From Bacillota bacterium (GTDB lineage Bacteria > Bacillota > Desulfotomaculia > Desulfotomaculales > JAJYZD01), in the NCBI GenBank assembly GCA_021800315.1, contig JAJYZD010000139.1, positions 1 through 9,523 on the forward strand: DNA of 9,523 nt, given 5' to 3'. A program made the position numbers and the translations under genes. Positions 1 to 6,011 of the stretch are shown here, one piece after another. Numbering within the stretch: position 1 is the stretch's first letter; every line of letters starts with the position of its first letter. Under the pieces are notes generated by a model. The model worked only from the letters and a program-made list of their open reading frames with translations, was not told the DNA's origin and did no database searches.

Positions 1-289
1 GACCGGCAACGCCGCTCTTTTGAGCCGGGCCCAGGGCGTGGGAAAGAAAACGGCCCAGCGCGTCATCATGGAGCTCAAGGATAAATTCGGGGTTGCGTCC
101 GTACCGGAGAACGGTGCCGTGTCCGGAGCGGGGCCATTGGGGGACGCCCTCGGCGCGCTGACGGCGCTCGGCTACAACCAGGCGGAGGCGGGGCAGTTCG
201 CCGCCGCGGCGCTCCGGGAACTAGGCGAAGGCGCTTCGGTGGAGGATATCCTGCGCACGGCTCTCCGGTTGATGCCCGGTGCGCGCTAA
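1..289 (+). CDS. ruvA: Holliday junction branch migration protein RuvA, 3' part (5' end outside window)
   Basis: About 95 C-terminal residues are present, read from base 2 and ending at TAA 287-289. RuvA is the DNA-binding subunit that holds the four-way Holliday junction while RuvB hexamers pump DNA through it. The visible part begins inside the second helix-hairpin-helix (GVGKKTAQR followed by IMELKDKF), the typical RuvA DNA-contact motif. A variable acidic/alanine-rich linker follows, then a three-helix C-terminal domain (DALGALTALGYNQAEA ... VEDILRTALRLM), which in this family binds RuvB. Only 21 bases separate it from ruvB, so the two are almost certainly co-transcribed. The missing N-terminal OB domain lies upstream of the window; ruvC often sits there but cannot be seen. 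Confidence 0.95.
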   Translation, partial: TGNAALLSRAQGVGKKTAQRVIMELKDKFGVASVPENGAVSGAGPLGDALGALTALGYNQAEAGQFAAAALRELGEGASVEDILRTALRLMPGAR

Positions 290-310
290 AGCGGTCGGGG
301 GTGAGAGGAC

Positions 311-1330
311 ATGGATTTGAGGCTGGTTTCCCCGGAGGCGGCGGAAAACGAGGCGGAACTCAGTTTACGCCCGCGCTGGCTGCGGGAATACATCGGGCAG
401 GGCAAGGCCAAGGAGACGCTCTCGGTCTTCATCGAGGCCGCCCGGGCCAGGGGTGAGTCGCTGGACCACGTCCTTCTCTTCGGTCCGCCCGGTCTGGGCA
501 AGACCACCCTGGCCAACATCATCGCCACCGAGATGGGCGTCGGGATCAGGGTGACTTCCGGGCCGGCGATAGAGCGGGCCGGCGATCTGGCCGCCATTTT
601 GACCAACCTGGCTTCCGGCGACGTCCTGTTCATCGACGAAGTCCATCGTTTGAGCCGCATGGTGGAAGAGATCCTTTACCCGGCCATGGAGGACTTCGCC
701 CTGGACATTATCATCGGCAAGGGACCGGCGGCGCGTTCCATCCGGCTGGACCTGCCCCGCTTCACCCTGATCGGGGCCACCACCCGGGCGGGGCTTTTGA
801 CGGCGCCGCTGAGGGACCGCTTCGGCGTCATCAGCCGGCTGGAGTTTTACCAGACCGGGGAACTGGAACAAATTCTGCTGCGGGCGGCCGATATCCTCAG
901 GATCGAGCTGGACCGGGAAGGGGCGGGGGAGATTGCCGCCCGCTCCCGGGGCACGCCCCGGGTGGCCAACCGCCTCCTGAAGCGGGTGCGCGACTACGCC
1001 CAGGTGCGGGCCGCCGGACTGGTGGACCTGGATGTCGCCAGGGAGGCCCTGGACTTTCTGCAGGTCGATCCCCTGGGGCTGGACGCCGGCGACCGCCGCA
1101 TCCTTTCCACCATCATCGAGAAGTTCGGCGGCGGACCGGTCGGGCTGGAGACGCTGGCCGCCTCCACCGGGGAGGCGCCGGATGCCCTCGAGGACGTTTT
1201 CGAGCCCTTCCTGCTGCAACTGGGCCTTCTGGCCCGTACCCCGCGGGGCAGGGTGGCACTGGAAGCGGCCTACCGTCATTTGAACTGCCTCCATCTGGCG
1301 CCCCGCCAGGTGACGTTGGAAGGGGGATGA
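311..1330 (+). CDS. ruvB: Holliday junction branch migration ATPase RuvB
   Basis: A 339-residue protein, normal length for RuvB, the AAA+ ring motor that drives branch migration with RuvA in recombination and fork repair. Visible in order: Walker A GPPGLGKT at about 58-65, Walker B LFIDEVH at 106-112, sensor I IGATTRAG at about 154-161, the PLRDRFG segment at 167-172 carrying the expected arginine finger, a sensor II region around TPRVANRLLKRVRDYA near 215-230, and a C-terminal winged-helix domain containing RTPRGR. Start ATG 311 is preceded by purine-rich GGGGGTGAGAGGA. No key residue is missing. It follows ruvA by 21 bases, and its TGA (1328-1330) lies just upstream of the queH start at 1336, so ruvA, ruvB and queH look like one transcript. 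Confidence 0.98.
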   Translation: MDLRLVSPEAAENEAELSLRPRWLREYIGQGKAKETLSVFIEAARARGESLDHVLLFGPPGLGKTTLANIIATEMGVGIRVTSGPAIERAGDLAAILTNLASGDVLFIDEVHRLSRMVEEILYPAMEDFALDIIIGKGPAARSIRLDLPRFTLIGATTRAGLLTAPLRDRFGVISRLEFYQTGELEQILLRAADILRIELDREGAGEIAARSRGTPRVANRLLKRVRDYAQVRAAGLVDLDVAREALDFLQVDPLGLDAGDRRILSTIIEKFGGGPVGLETLAASTGEAPDALEDVFEPFLLQLGLLARTPRGRVALEAAYRHLNCLHLAPRQVTLEGG

Positions 1331-1335
1331 GGACT

Positions 1336-1881
1336 ATGCGCGTCCTCCTGCACGTCTGCTGCGCGCCTTGTTCCATCCACCCGCTCTCCCGTCTGCGGGC
1401 GGATGGCCACCAGGTATCCGGCTACTTTTACAACCCCAACATTCATCCCTACACCGAACACAAAAAGAGGCTGACCGCCCTGCGCGAGTATGCCGCGGCC
1501 GAGGATTGGCCCCTGATCGGCGCCGGGGATTACGCCCTGGAGGAGTTCCTGCGCGCGACGGTCTACCGGGAAAAGGACCGCTGCCGCTTCTGCTACGGTA
1601 TGCGGCTGGAAGCCGCGGCCCGGGTGGCCAGGCACGGCCGCTTCGACGCCTTTTCCACCACGCTTTTGGCCAGCCCCTACCAAAAACACGACTTGGTGCG
1701 GGAAACAGGCATCGCCGCGGGGGAGGCCGCCGGCATACCGTTTCTCTACCTGGATTTCCGGCCGGGCTACCGGGAAGGCTACGCCCGGGCCCGGGAACTG
1801 GGTTTGTACCGGCAGGCGTACTGCGGGTGCATTTACAGCGAAAAGGAACGTTACCACAAGGAACCGCGGAAAAGCCAGTAA
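1336..1881 (+). CDS. queH: Epoxyqueuosine reductase QueH (DUF208 family)
   Basis: About 181 residues. QueH carries out the last step of queuosine synthesis, reducing epoxyqueuosine to queuosine in the tRNA anticodon loop; it replaces the unrelated cobalamin enzyme QueG in many bacteria. The diagnostic cysteines are all present: HVCCAPC (C8, C9, C12), DRCRFC (C83, C86) and YCGC (C163, C165). These are the family's iron-sulfur/iron ligand candidates. FYNPNIHP near 31-38 is also typical. I chose ATG 1336 because family members usually begin with M-[KR]-[IV]-LLH-x-CC, and AAGGGGG sits about 9 bases upstream. An in-frame ATG at 1327 overlapping the ruvB stop (ATGA) would add three residues and remains possible. 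Its partners queA and tgt lie 3 kb downstream in this window. Confidence 0.95.
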   Translation: MRVLLHVCCAPCSIHPLSRLRADGHQVSGYFYNPNIHPYTEHKKRLTALREYAAAEDWPLIGAGDYALEEFLRATVYREKDRCRFCYGMRLEAAARVARHGRFDAFSTTLLASPYQKHDLVRETGIAAGEAAGIPFLYLDFRPGYREGYARARELGLYRQAYCGCIYSEKERYHKEPRKSQ

Positions 1882-1955
1882 AATCAAGGCCGGACGGGTA
1901 CAGTATATATTCTGGAAATCCAAAAGAGTCCAGAAGAAGCTTAGTAAAATCAAGG
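1877..1955 (+). repeat. 13-base direct repeat bracketing a short inverted repeat behind queH
   Basis: AGTAAAATCAAGG occurs at 1877-1889, overlapping the queH stop codon, and again at 1943-1955. Between them lies an inverted repeat, TTCTGGA (1910-1916) with TCCAGAA (1929-1935), loop of 12 bases. No T-run follows on either strand, so this is not a convincing intrinsic terminator. The segment is visibly more AT-rich than the flanking genes. It may be a small insertion or local duplication scar; the function is unknown. Confidence 0.6.
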
Positions 1956-1970
1956 GTTCTATGAGTGGTC

Positions 1971-2024
1971 CGTGCGTATCGGTGCGCAAGGTGAATGGCG
2001 CGCAAGGCCTGCCTTGAACGCACG
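1971..2024 (+). promoter_or_regulatory. Nested inverted repeats in the leader of the HD-domain gene
   Basis: CGTGCGT (1971-1977) pairs with ACGCACG (2018-2024) as a 7-base outer stem. Inside it CAAGG (2003-2007) pairs with CCTTG (2012-2016) across a four-base loop. The word GCGCAAGG is also repeated at 1984-1991 and 2000-2007, so alternative pairings exist. The outer stem ends four bases before the ribosome binding site of the next gene, a position where folding could affect translation. A regulatory role is inference; no known riboswitch was recognised. Confidence 0.35.
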
Positions 2025-2027
2025 CTT

Positions 2028-2035
2028 GGAGGTGG
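2028..2035 (+). promoter_or_regulatory. Shine-Dalgarno sequence fixing a TTG start
   Basis: GGAGGTGG lies six bases before TTG 2042. It is the strongest ribosome binding site in this region and supports the TTG start of the HD-domain protein over the later in-frame ATG at 2057. Confidence 0.7.
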
Positions 2036-2041
2036 TGCAGG

Positions 2042-3241
2042 TTGATAGAGAAGGCCATGCTGGAGTTGATCTACGAGGCGGCCAGCATTCAAAGGTGGAA
2101 CGATCACGTCCGACCGGGCAGTGGGTTTACGGAACTGGACAAGCAGGCTCACAAGATCGTATTCGCCTACGTAATCGGAAAATTCGAGGAAGCCGACAGA
2201 CGGACCCATATTAATTGGAAGGGTCTGGTCGAAGGCGGCATCTTTGAATTTTTCCACCGGGTCGTCCTTACCGACATCAAACCGGCTGTCTTTCACAGGC
2301 TCATGGAGGAAAAGGGCAGGCAACTCAACCGCTGGGTGCTGGACAAGGTGGAGGGGACGATCAGGGGAATCGAGGGCGGTTTCTCCGGCAATTTCGAGCG
2401 GTATCTCTTCGACCCCGACTATGGTCTCCTGGAGAAGAGGATCCTGAGAGCGGCACACTACCTGGCCACCAAGTGGGAGTTCGGGATCATTTACCGGTTG
2501 AACGAGGGCATCTACGGACTCGATGAAACCAGGACAGGTATTACCAACGAGATTGAGGATCACATGGATCTGGCCGGTGTCCAAAAGATAGAAATGGGCA
2601 AGAAAACCCGGAACTTCCTGGACCTCGTCGGGCAGTTGAGGTTCCAGAAGCGGTGGGCGCAGTCGCCCCGGATTCCCGAGACTTCCGTCATGGGCCACAT
2701 GCTGGTGGTGGCGATACTGTCCTATCTGTGTTCGTTGGAGATAGATGCCTGCGACCAGAGGATCGTCAACAATTTCTTTGCCGGTCTCTACCACGATCTC
2801 CCGGAGGTGTTGACCCGGGATATCGTTTCGCCGGTCAAAAAATCCATCGCGGGCCTGGAGGAACTGATCAAGGAAATCGAGAACAGACAGGTCGAGGAGC
2901 GGCTGTTTCCGCTGATCCCCTCCGCCTGGCGCGGGGAGATCAGGTATTTCACGGAGGACGAGTTCTCCAGCAAGGTTATCCTGGACGACGGGGTTCACAT
3001 TGTCAGTTCGGCCGATATAGGCCGGATGTACAATATGGACTGTTACCATCCCCTGGACGGCGAGTTGATCAGGGCCTGCGACCATCTGGCGGCCTTTCTG
3101 GAGGCGTCGCTGTCCATCGAGTACGGGATCAAAACACGGCACCTCGAGGACGGCCGGAGATCCTTCAGCGAAGCGTACCGGACCAAAACAGTCGCCGGCA
3201 TCGACTTCGGGAGGCTCTTCGGCTATTACGACCGGTCATGA
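2042..3241 (+). CDS. YfbR-like HD-domain phosphohydrolase with two tandem HD-type halves
   Basis: A 399-residue soluble protein starting at TTG 2042. The C-terminal half carries a full HD signature: H219 in SVMGHMLVVAIL, HD at 251-252, E255 and D260 in LYHDLPEVLTRDIVSPVK, and D347 in LIRACDHLAAF as the likely last metal ligand. HDxxEVLTxDxxxPVK is the pattern of the YfbR group, metal-dependent phosphatases acting on deoxynucleoside 5'-monophosphates. The N-terminal half (about 15-156) lines up with it: RW at 18-19 versus 204-205, H37 versus H219, H72 with VLTD versus HD...VLTRD, and RAAH139 versus RACD347. In this half the HD pair reads HR and the last aspartate is histidine, so it looks catalytically dead. 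The protein is therefore much longer than the roughly 200-residue single-domain YfbR. Substrate specificity cannot be read from sequence. It stands apart from queH by a 160-base leader and may have its own promoter. Confidence 0.85.
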   Translation: MIEKAMLELIYEAASIQRWNDHVRPGSGFTELDKQAHKIVFAYVIGKFEEADRRTHINWKGLVEGGIFEFFHRVVLTDIKPAVFHRLMEEKGRQLNRWVLDKVEGTIRGIEGGFSGNFERYLFDPDYGLLEKRILRAAHYLATKWEFGIIYRLNEGIYGLDETRTGITNEIEDHMDLAGVQKIEMGKKTRNFLDLVGQLRFQKRWAQSPRIPETSVMGHMLVVAILSYLCSLEIDACDQRIVNNFFAGLYHDLPEVLTRDIVSPVKKSIAGLEELIKEIENRQVEERLFPLIPSAWRGEIRYFTEDEFSSKVILDDGVHIVSSADIGRMYNMDCYHPLDGELIRACDHLAAFLEASLSIEYGIKTRHLEDGRRSFSEAYRTKTVAGIDFGRLFGYYDRS

Positions 3242-3294
3242 AGCCGCCCTGATCCGGCCGGCGGAAGGATTTCACACCGGTGGCGGAAAAATAA

Positions 3295-3318
3295 AAAGCC
3301 CGGCTTGCGCCGGGCTTT
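3295..3318 (-). terminator. Intrinsic terminator for the minus-strand small gene
   Basis: AAAGCCCGG (3295-3303) pairs with CCGGGCTTT (3310-3318) across a six-base loop, a 9-base GC-rich stem. Read on the minus strand the stem is followed by TTTATTTTTCC, a good U-tract; on the plus strand only three T's follow. It therefore best terminates the minus-strand gene ending at 3331. It may also act weakly for the HD-domain gene ending at 3241, with which it is tail to tail. Confidence 0.85.
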
Positions 3319-3330
3319 CGCTGTCCCGGG

Positions 3331-3645
3331 TCAGGATTGGACGGTTCCGCCGGAGGCCGAAGTCGTGCTGTTGAAACGCTGCTCCAGGCGCTGGATAATC
3401 TTGTTGGCCTGGTCCTGGGTCAGTTTCCCGGCCGCTGCGGCCTGGTTGACAGCCTGTTCCTGCAGGGTCAGGACCTTCTGCCGGAACTGCTGCATGGTCA
3501 TTCCCTGGGCGGTCACGATCTGCTGAATGGTTTTCCCGGACTGCAGGTCGGTTTTGATCTGGGCGGGGGTCAAACCGAGGGCGCCCGCGATCACGTTTTT
3601 ACCGCCGAACCAGAAACCGCGGCCCCTGCCCCTACCCAGTCCCAA
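3331..3645 (-). CDS. Small helical glutamine-rich protein, possibly N-terminally truncated
   Basis: Up to 104 residues on the minus strand. The N-terminus is glycine/arginine-rich (GLGRGRGRGFWFGG). The body is helical with two repeat-like hairpins: ALGLTPAQIKTDLQSGKTI and AAGKLTQDQANKIIQRLEQR, the 'LT-x-x-Q' style seen in small secreted or periplasmic Firmicute proteins of unknown function. Such proteins usually carry an N-terminal signal peptide, but none is seen here in any frame upstream. The only upstream start in frame is TTG 3645, which lacks a ribosome binding site, and a stop lies 15 codons further up. The good terminator immediately downstream supports a real minus-strand gene. The first exported segment may have been lost, making it a remnant, or the protein may be cytosolic. 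Function unknown. Confidence 0.6.
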   Translation of the reverse strand: MGLGRGRGRGFWFGGKNVIAGALGLTPAQIKTDLQSGKTIQQIVTAQGMTMQQFRQKVLTLQEQAVNQAAAAGKLTQDQANKIIQRLEQRFNSTTSASGGTVQS

Positions 3646-3792
3646 GGGGAAGAAAGCGGGCCGGGAGGCGTCTTCCCCGGATGCTTGAACTCAGCCGGAG
3701 ATTTTGCTAATGGCCGGGTGAGTGAAGGTTTTTCACCGCCGCTGTGTAAAATTAGCCGGAGGACGGTTAGTTTGGGGAAAGGATGTTTTGCC

Positions 3793-4302
3793 ATGGATGA
3801 CAGAGACAGGGAGAAGATTCTCAGGATCATCGAACAGCGCCAGTGGGCCCACACTGTTCTTCTCGCCAAGAAATCCGCAGCTTATCATGCGTTCCTTGGC
3901 TTGGAGAAGAGCACCTTTGTCGACAGAAAGCTTTCAAAGAAGCATAAGGAACTGATAGCCCTGGGTATATCCGTAGTCAAAAATTGTGAATCATGCATGG
4001 AGTGGCACTTGAAGCAGGCCCTGGATGACGGGGCATCCGAGGATGAGATCATCGAGGCGGTTGAAGTCGGTATCGAAATGGGGGGAGGGCCGGCCACGGT
4101 CTCAGCCAGGTTTGCCCTGAAAGTCCTGGAGTTTTACCGGAGTCCGGCAGGAGGGCATCCGCCGGTCGCGAACGAAGATGCTGCCCGGACTGGACTTGGC
4201 CAAGCGTTTCAGTTGGACGGCCGTTTCCGAAATGGAATTCAGGCGGTCGGTCCCCCGGCGGGCGTCGCCTCCATGGCACCGGCGCCGCTTACGTCGAAAT
4301 AA
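3793..4302 (+). CDS. AhpD-like / carboxymuconolactone decarboxylase family protein with extra C-terminal tail
   Basis: A 169-residue protein from ATG 3793, with GGAAAGGA about ten bases upstream. Residues 1-117 form a typical alpha-helical carboxymuconolactone decarboxylase/AhpD fold with the redox motif NCESCMEWH (C65, C68, H72), the CxxCxxxH arrangement of AhpD-type peroxidase partners. The segment ending in GIEMGGGPATVSARFALKVLEF is also characteristic. Family members of this type normally stop close to residue 117. Here about 50 further residues follow (PAGG ... PLTSK), proline-, glycine- and alanine-rich with no recognisable fold. They overlap a minus-strand ORF. A lost stop codon or frameshift is a likely cause. 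The likely role is thiol-based peroxide or disulfide chemistry; the actual substrate is unknown. It lies alone between minus-strand genes, so it probably has its own promoter. Confidence 0.85.
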   Translation: MDDRDREKILRIIEQRQWAHTVLLAKKSAAYHAFLGLEKSTFVDRKLSKKHKELIALGISVVKNCESCMEWHLKQALDDGASEDEIIEAVEVGIEMGGGPATVSARFALKVLEFYRSPAGGHPPVANEDAARTGLGQAFQLDGRFRNGIQAVGPPAGVASMAPAPLTSK

Positions 4303-4463
4303 AGGGCTAGCACGGACAACCGCCTTTCCCGGCAGGCTTCGATCAGGATCGCCAGGGAGCCGTCCCCTGCCAGACCAAGGCCGTAGCCATCTTCTTCTCC
4401 GGAGGAATGAACAGCGCTGGAGCCCTTCACCCGGCCCGGGACGTTTTCGGAACCCTTACCCAT
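4239..4463 (-). CDS. Unknown small protein, convergent with the AhpD-like gene
   Basis: A 74-residue minus-strand frame from ATG 4463 to TGA at 4239-4241. GGGAG lies seven bases upstream of this ATG; another in-frame ATG at 4469 has the GGGAG too close. Codon third positions are mostly G or C, as in neighbouring genes. The text looks protein-like: a Ser/Gly/Glu-rich start, then a predicted helix and strand (SLAILIEACRERRLSVLALY), then a short Gly/Ala/Pro-rich end. No signal peptide, membrane segment or known motif is visible, and I do not recognise the family. It overlaps the last 64 bases of the AhpD-like frame tail to tail. A -10-like TATACT lies at the expected distance upstream on the minus strand, but no good -35 accompanies it. 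Confidence 0.4.
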   Translation of the reverse strand: MGKGSENVPGRVKGSSAVHSSGEEDGYGLGLAGDGSLAILIEACRERRLSVLALYFDVSGAGAMEATPAGGPTA

Positions 4464-4651
4464 AAGCATGCTCCCACTTGCCGTTTGAACCAGTATAGAA
4501 CATCTGTTTTACGCCAGGGTTATGTGGCGGTGAAATTTCTGTTAACCTTAAGGCGTGTTCACTGGAATAGATATTTTTCTTCACCAGACCGTCGGGCCAG
4601 GCGGGGCCGTACAGCGGGAGTCCGGGAAAGGGGTTCCCCCAGGCGAAAACC

Positions 4652-4680
4652 TTGCGGCTTTAAGGATATCGTGATAGACT
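4652..4680 (+). promoter_or_regulatory. Candidate housekeeping promoter for the DUF2905-queA-tgt block
   Basis: TTGCGG (4652-4657) and TAGACT (4675-4680) are separated by 17 bases, matching a sigma-A promoter at 3-4 of 6 positions in each box. A transcript would begin near 4687, about 25 bases before the DUF2905 start, leaving room for its ribosome binding site. The rest of the 248-base gap from 4464 to here holds no coding frame I can support, only an AT-richer stretch around 4530-4580. Confidence 0.35.
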
Positions 4681-4711
4681 GCATTAGTGGCCGTGCCGAA
4701 GGGGGATTGAC

Positions 4712-4933
4712 ATGCCTGACCTCGCGTCACTGGGTAAGGCCCTTTTTCTGGCGGGAGCCGCTTTGGCCGCCCTGGGCCTTCTTCTCTGGCTGGGGGTTCC
4801 GGGCCTGGGCCGCCTTCCCGGGGATGTTTACGTACGGCGGGGTAATTTCTCCCTGTACTTTCCACTGGCGACTTCCGTGCTGTTGAGCATCGTCCTGACC
4901 CTGGTGCTCAACCTGTTTCTGCGCCGCCGTTAG
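4712..4933 (+). CDS. DUF2905 family two-helix membrane protein
   Basis: A 73-residue integral membrane protein with AAGGGGGA five bases before ATG 4712. Two hydrophobic helices are clear, roughly residues 7-29 and 49-69, joined by the family hallmark loop GRLPGDVYVRRGNFSLYFPL (33-52). The C-terminus is RRR, suggesting a cytoplasmic end. DUF2905 proteins are short, widespread in Firmicutes and some other bacteria, and often sit next to ruvB or queA, as here; their function is not established. Length and motif are normal. It precedes queA by 37 bases and is probably the first gene of a DUF2905-queA-tgt-yajC transcript. Confidence 0.93.
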   Translation: MPDLASLGKALFLAGAALAALGLLLWLGVPGLGRLPGDVYVRRGNFSLYFPLATSVLLSIVLTLVLNLFLRRR

Positions 4934-4956
4934 ACCGGGGAGCGTATTTTGCCTGT

Positions 4957-4972
4957 GGGGGAATTTTTTTTT
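4957..4972 (+). promoter_or_regulatory. queA ribosome binding site followed by a T9 run into a TTG start
   Basis: GGGGGA (4957-4962) is followed by nine consecutive T's (4964-4972), whose last two form the start of the TTG codon at 4971. The spacing from the purine block to the start is eight bases. A slip in the T-run would change only this spacing and leave the reading frame intact. Confidence 0.6.
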
Positions 4973-5993
4973 GCGGGTTGCCGATTTCGATTATGATCTT
5001 CCCGTCTCCCTGATCGCCCAGGAGCCGCTGGCCGAGCGGGACCGTTCCCGCCTCCTGGTTCTGCACCGCGGAAGCGGCGCACTGGAGCACCGCTCATTCC
5101 CCGATCTGCTGGACTACCTGCGGCCGGGCGACGCCCTGGTGCTCAACGACACCAGGGTGCTGCCGGCCCGGCTTTCCGGACGGCGGCCGGGGGGCGGCCG
5201 GGTGGAGGTGCTGCTGTTGCACCCGGCGGGGGATGGAGCATGGGAGGGCTTGGTGCGTCCCGGCCGGAAGGTGCCGCCGGGAACCGTCCTGACATTCGGC
5301 GAGGGGGTCATGGAAGCGCGGGTGATGGAGAAAACCGCTTCCGGAGGGCGGGTCCTGGCTTTTTCGTGCCGGGGGGACTTTGGGGAGTGCCTGAACACCC
5401 TGGGCCGGACACCGTTGCCGCCGTACATAAAAAAACCGCTGACCGATGCCTCCCGCTACCAGACCGTCTATGCCCGGGAGCCCGGGTCGGCGGCCGCCCC
5501 CACCGCCGGCCTGCATTTCACGCCGTCCTTGTTGGCCCGGATCGAAGGGCGCGGGGTGGCGGTGGTTAAAGTCCTGCTCCACGTCGGGCTGGATACTTTC
5601 CGTCCCGTGCGGGAGGAAGAGGTGGAGGACCACCTGATCCACACGGAGTATTACGCGGTGGACGAGACATCTTCCGCCACCCTGCGGCGGGTGGCGGAAG
5701 GGGGAGGCCGCATCGTGGCGGTGGGTACGACCGTGGTACGCTGCCTGGAGAGCGCGGCCGACGATCACGGCGAGGTGCGGGCGGGGGAAGGCCGGACCGG
5801 CATCTTCATTTACCCGGGTTACCGTTTTCGCGTGGTGGACAGCCTGCTCACCAATTTCCACCTGCCCCGCTCCACGCTGCTCATGCTGGTCAGCGCCCTG
5901 GCGGGACGGGAGCGGGTGCTCGCGGCCTACCGGGAAGCGGTGGCCCAAGGTTACCGTTTTTTCAGCTTCGGGGATGCCATGTTGATCGTTTAG
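4971..5993 (+). CDS. queA: S-adenosylmethionine:tRNA ribosyltransferase-isomerase QueA
   Basis: A 340-residue protein, standard for QueA. The enzyme transfers and isomerises the ribosyl moiety of SAM onto preQ1-modified tRNA, giving epoxyqueuosine. Family blocks in order: DFDYDLPVSLIAQEPL at the N-terminus, VLNDTRVLPARL (about 57-68), PPYIKKPLTDASRYQTVYA (about 150-168), APTAGLHF (176-183), the LLHVGLDTFRPV segment, VGTTVVRCLES (251-261), TNFHLPRSTLLMLVSA (294-309) and FSFGDAMLI (331-339). The TTG start at 4971 gives MRVADFDYDLP, matching the usual beginning of the family; no in-frame ATG fits. It lies 18 bases upstream of tgt, its pathway predecessor, so the two are surely translated from one mRNA. 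Confidence 0.97.
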   Translation: MRVADFDYDLPVSLIAQEPLAERDRSRLLVLHRGSGALEHRSFPDLLDYLRPGDALVLNDTRVLPARLSGRRPGGGRVEVLLLHPAGDGAWEGLVRPGRKVPPGTVLTFGEGVMEARVMEKTASGGRVLAFSCRGDFGECLNTLGRTPLPPYIKKPLTDASRYQTVYAREPGSAAAPTAGLHFTPSLLARIEGRGVAVVKVLLHVGLDTFRPVREEEVEDHLIHTEYYAVDETSSATLRRVAEGGGRIVAVGTTVVRCLESAADDHGEVRAGEGRTGIFIYPGYRFRVVDSLLTNFHLPRSTLLMLVSALAGRERVLAAYREAVAQGYRFFSFGDAMLIV

Positions 5994-6011
5994 CGGGGGA
6001 CTGGTCGCACG

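Noticed and set aside
1334..3142. A 602-codon open frame on the minus strand across queH and the HD-domain gene
   Set aside because: It is antisense to two clearly recognised genes, has proline/arginine-rich text without any motif, and is explained by GC-rich composition.
4407..4886. A 159-codon plus-strand open frame before and into the DUF2905 gene
   Set aside because: No homology-like text, no ribosome binding site, and its end lies inside the DUF2905 gene in another frame.
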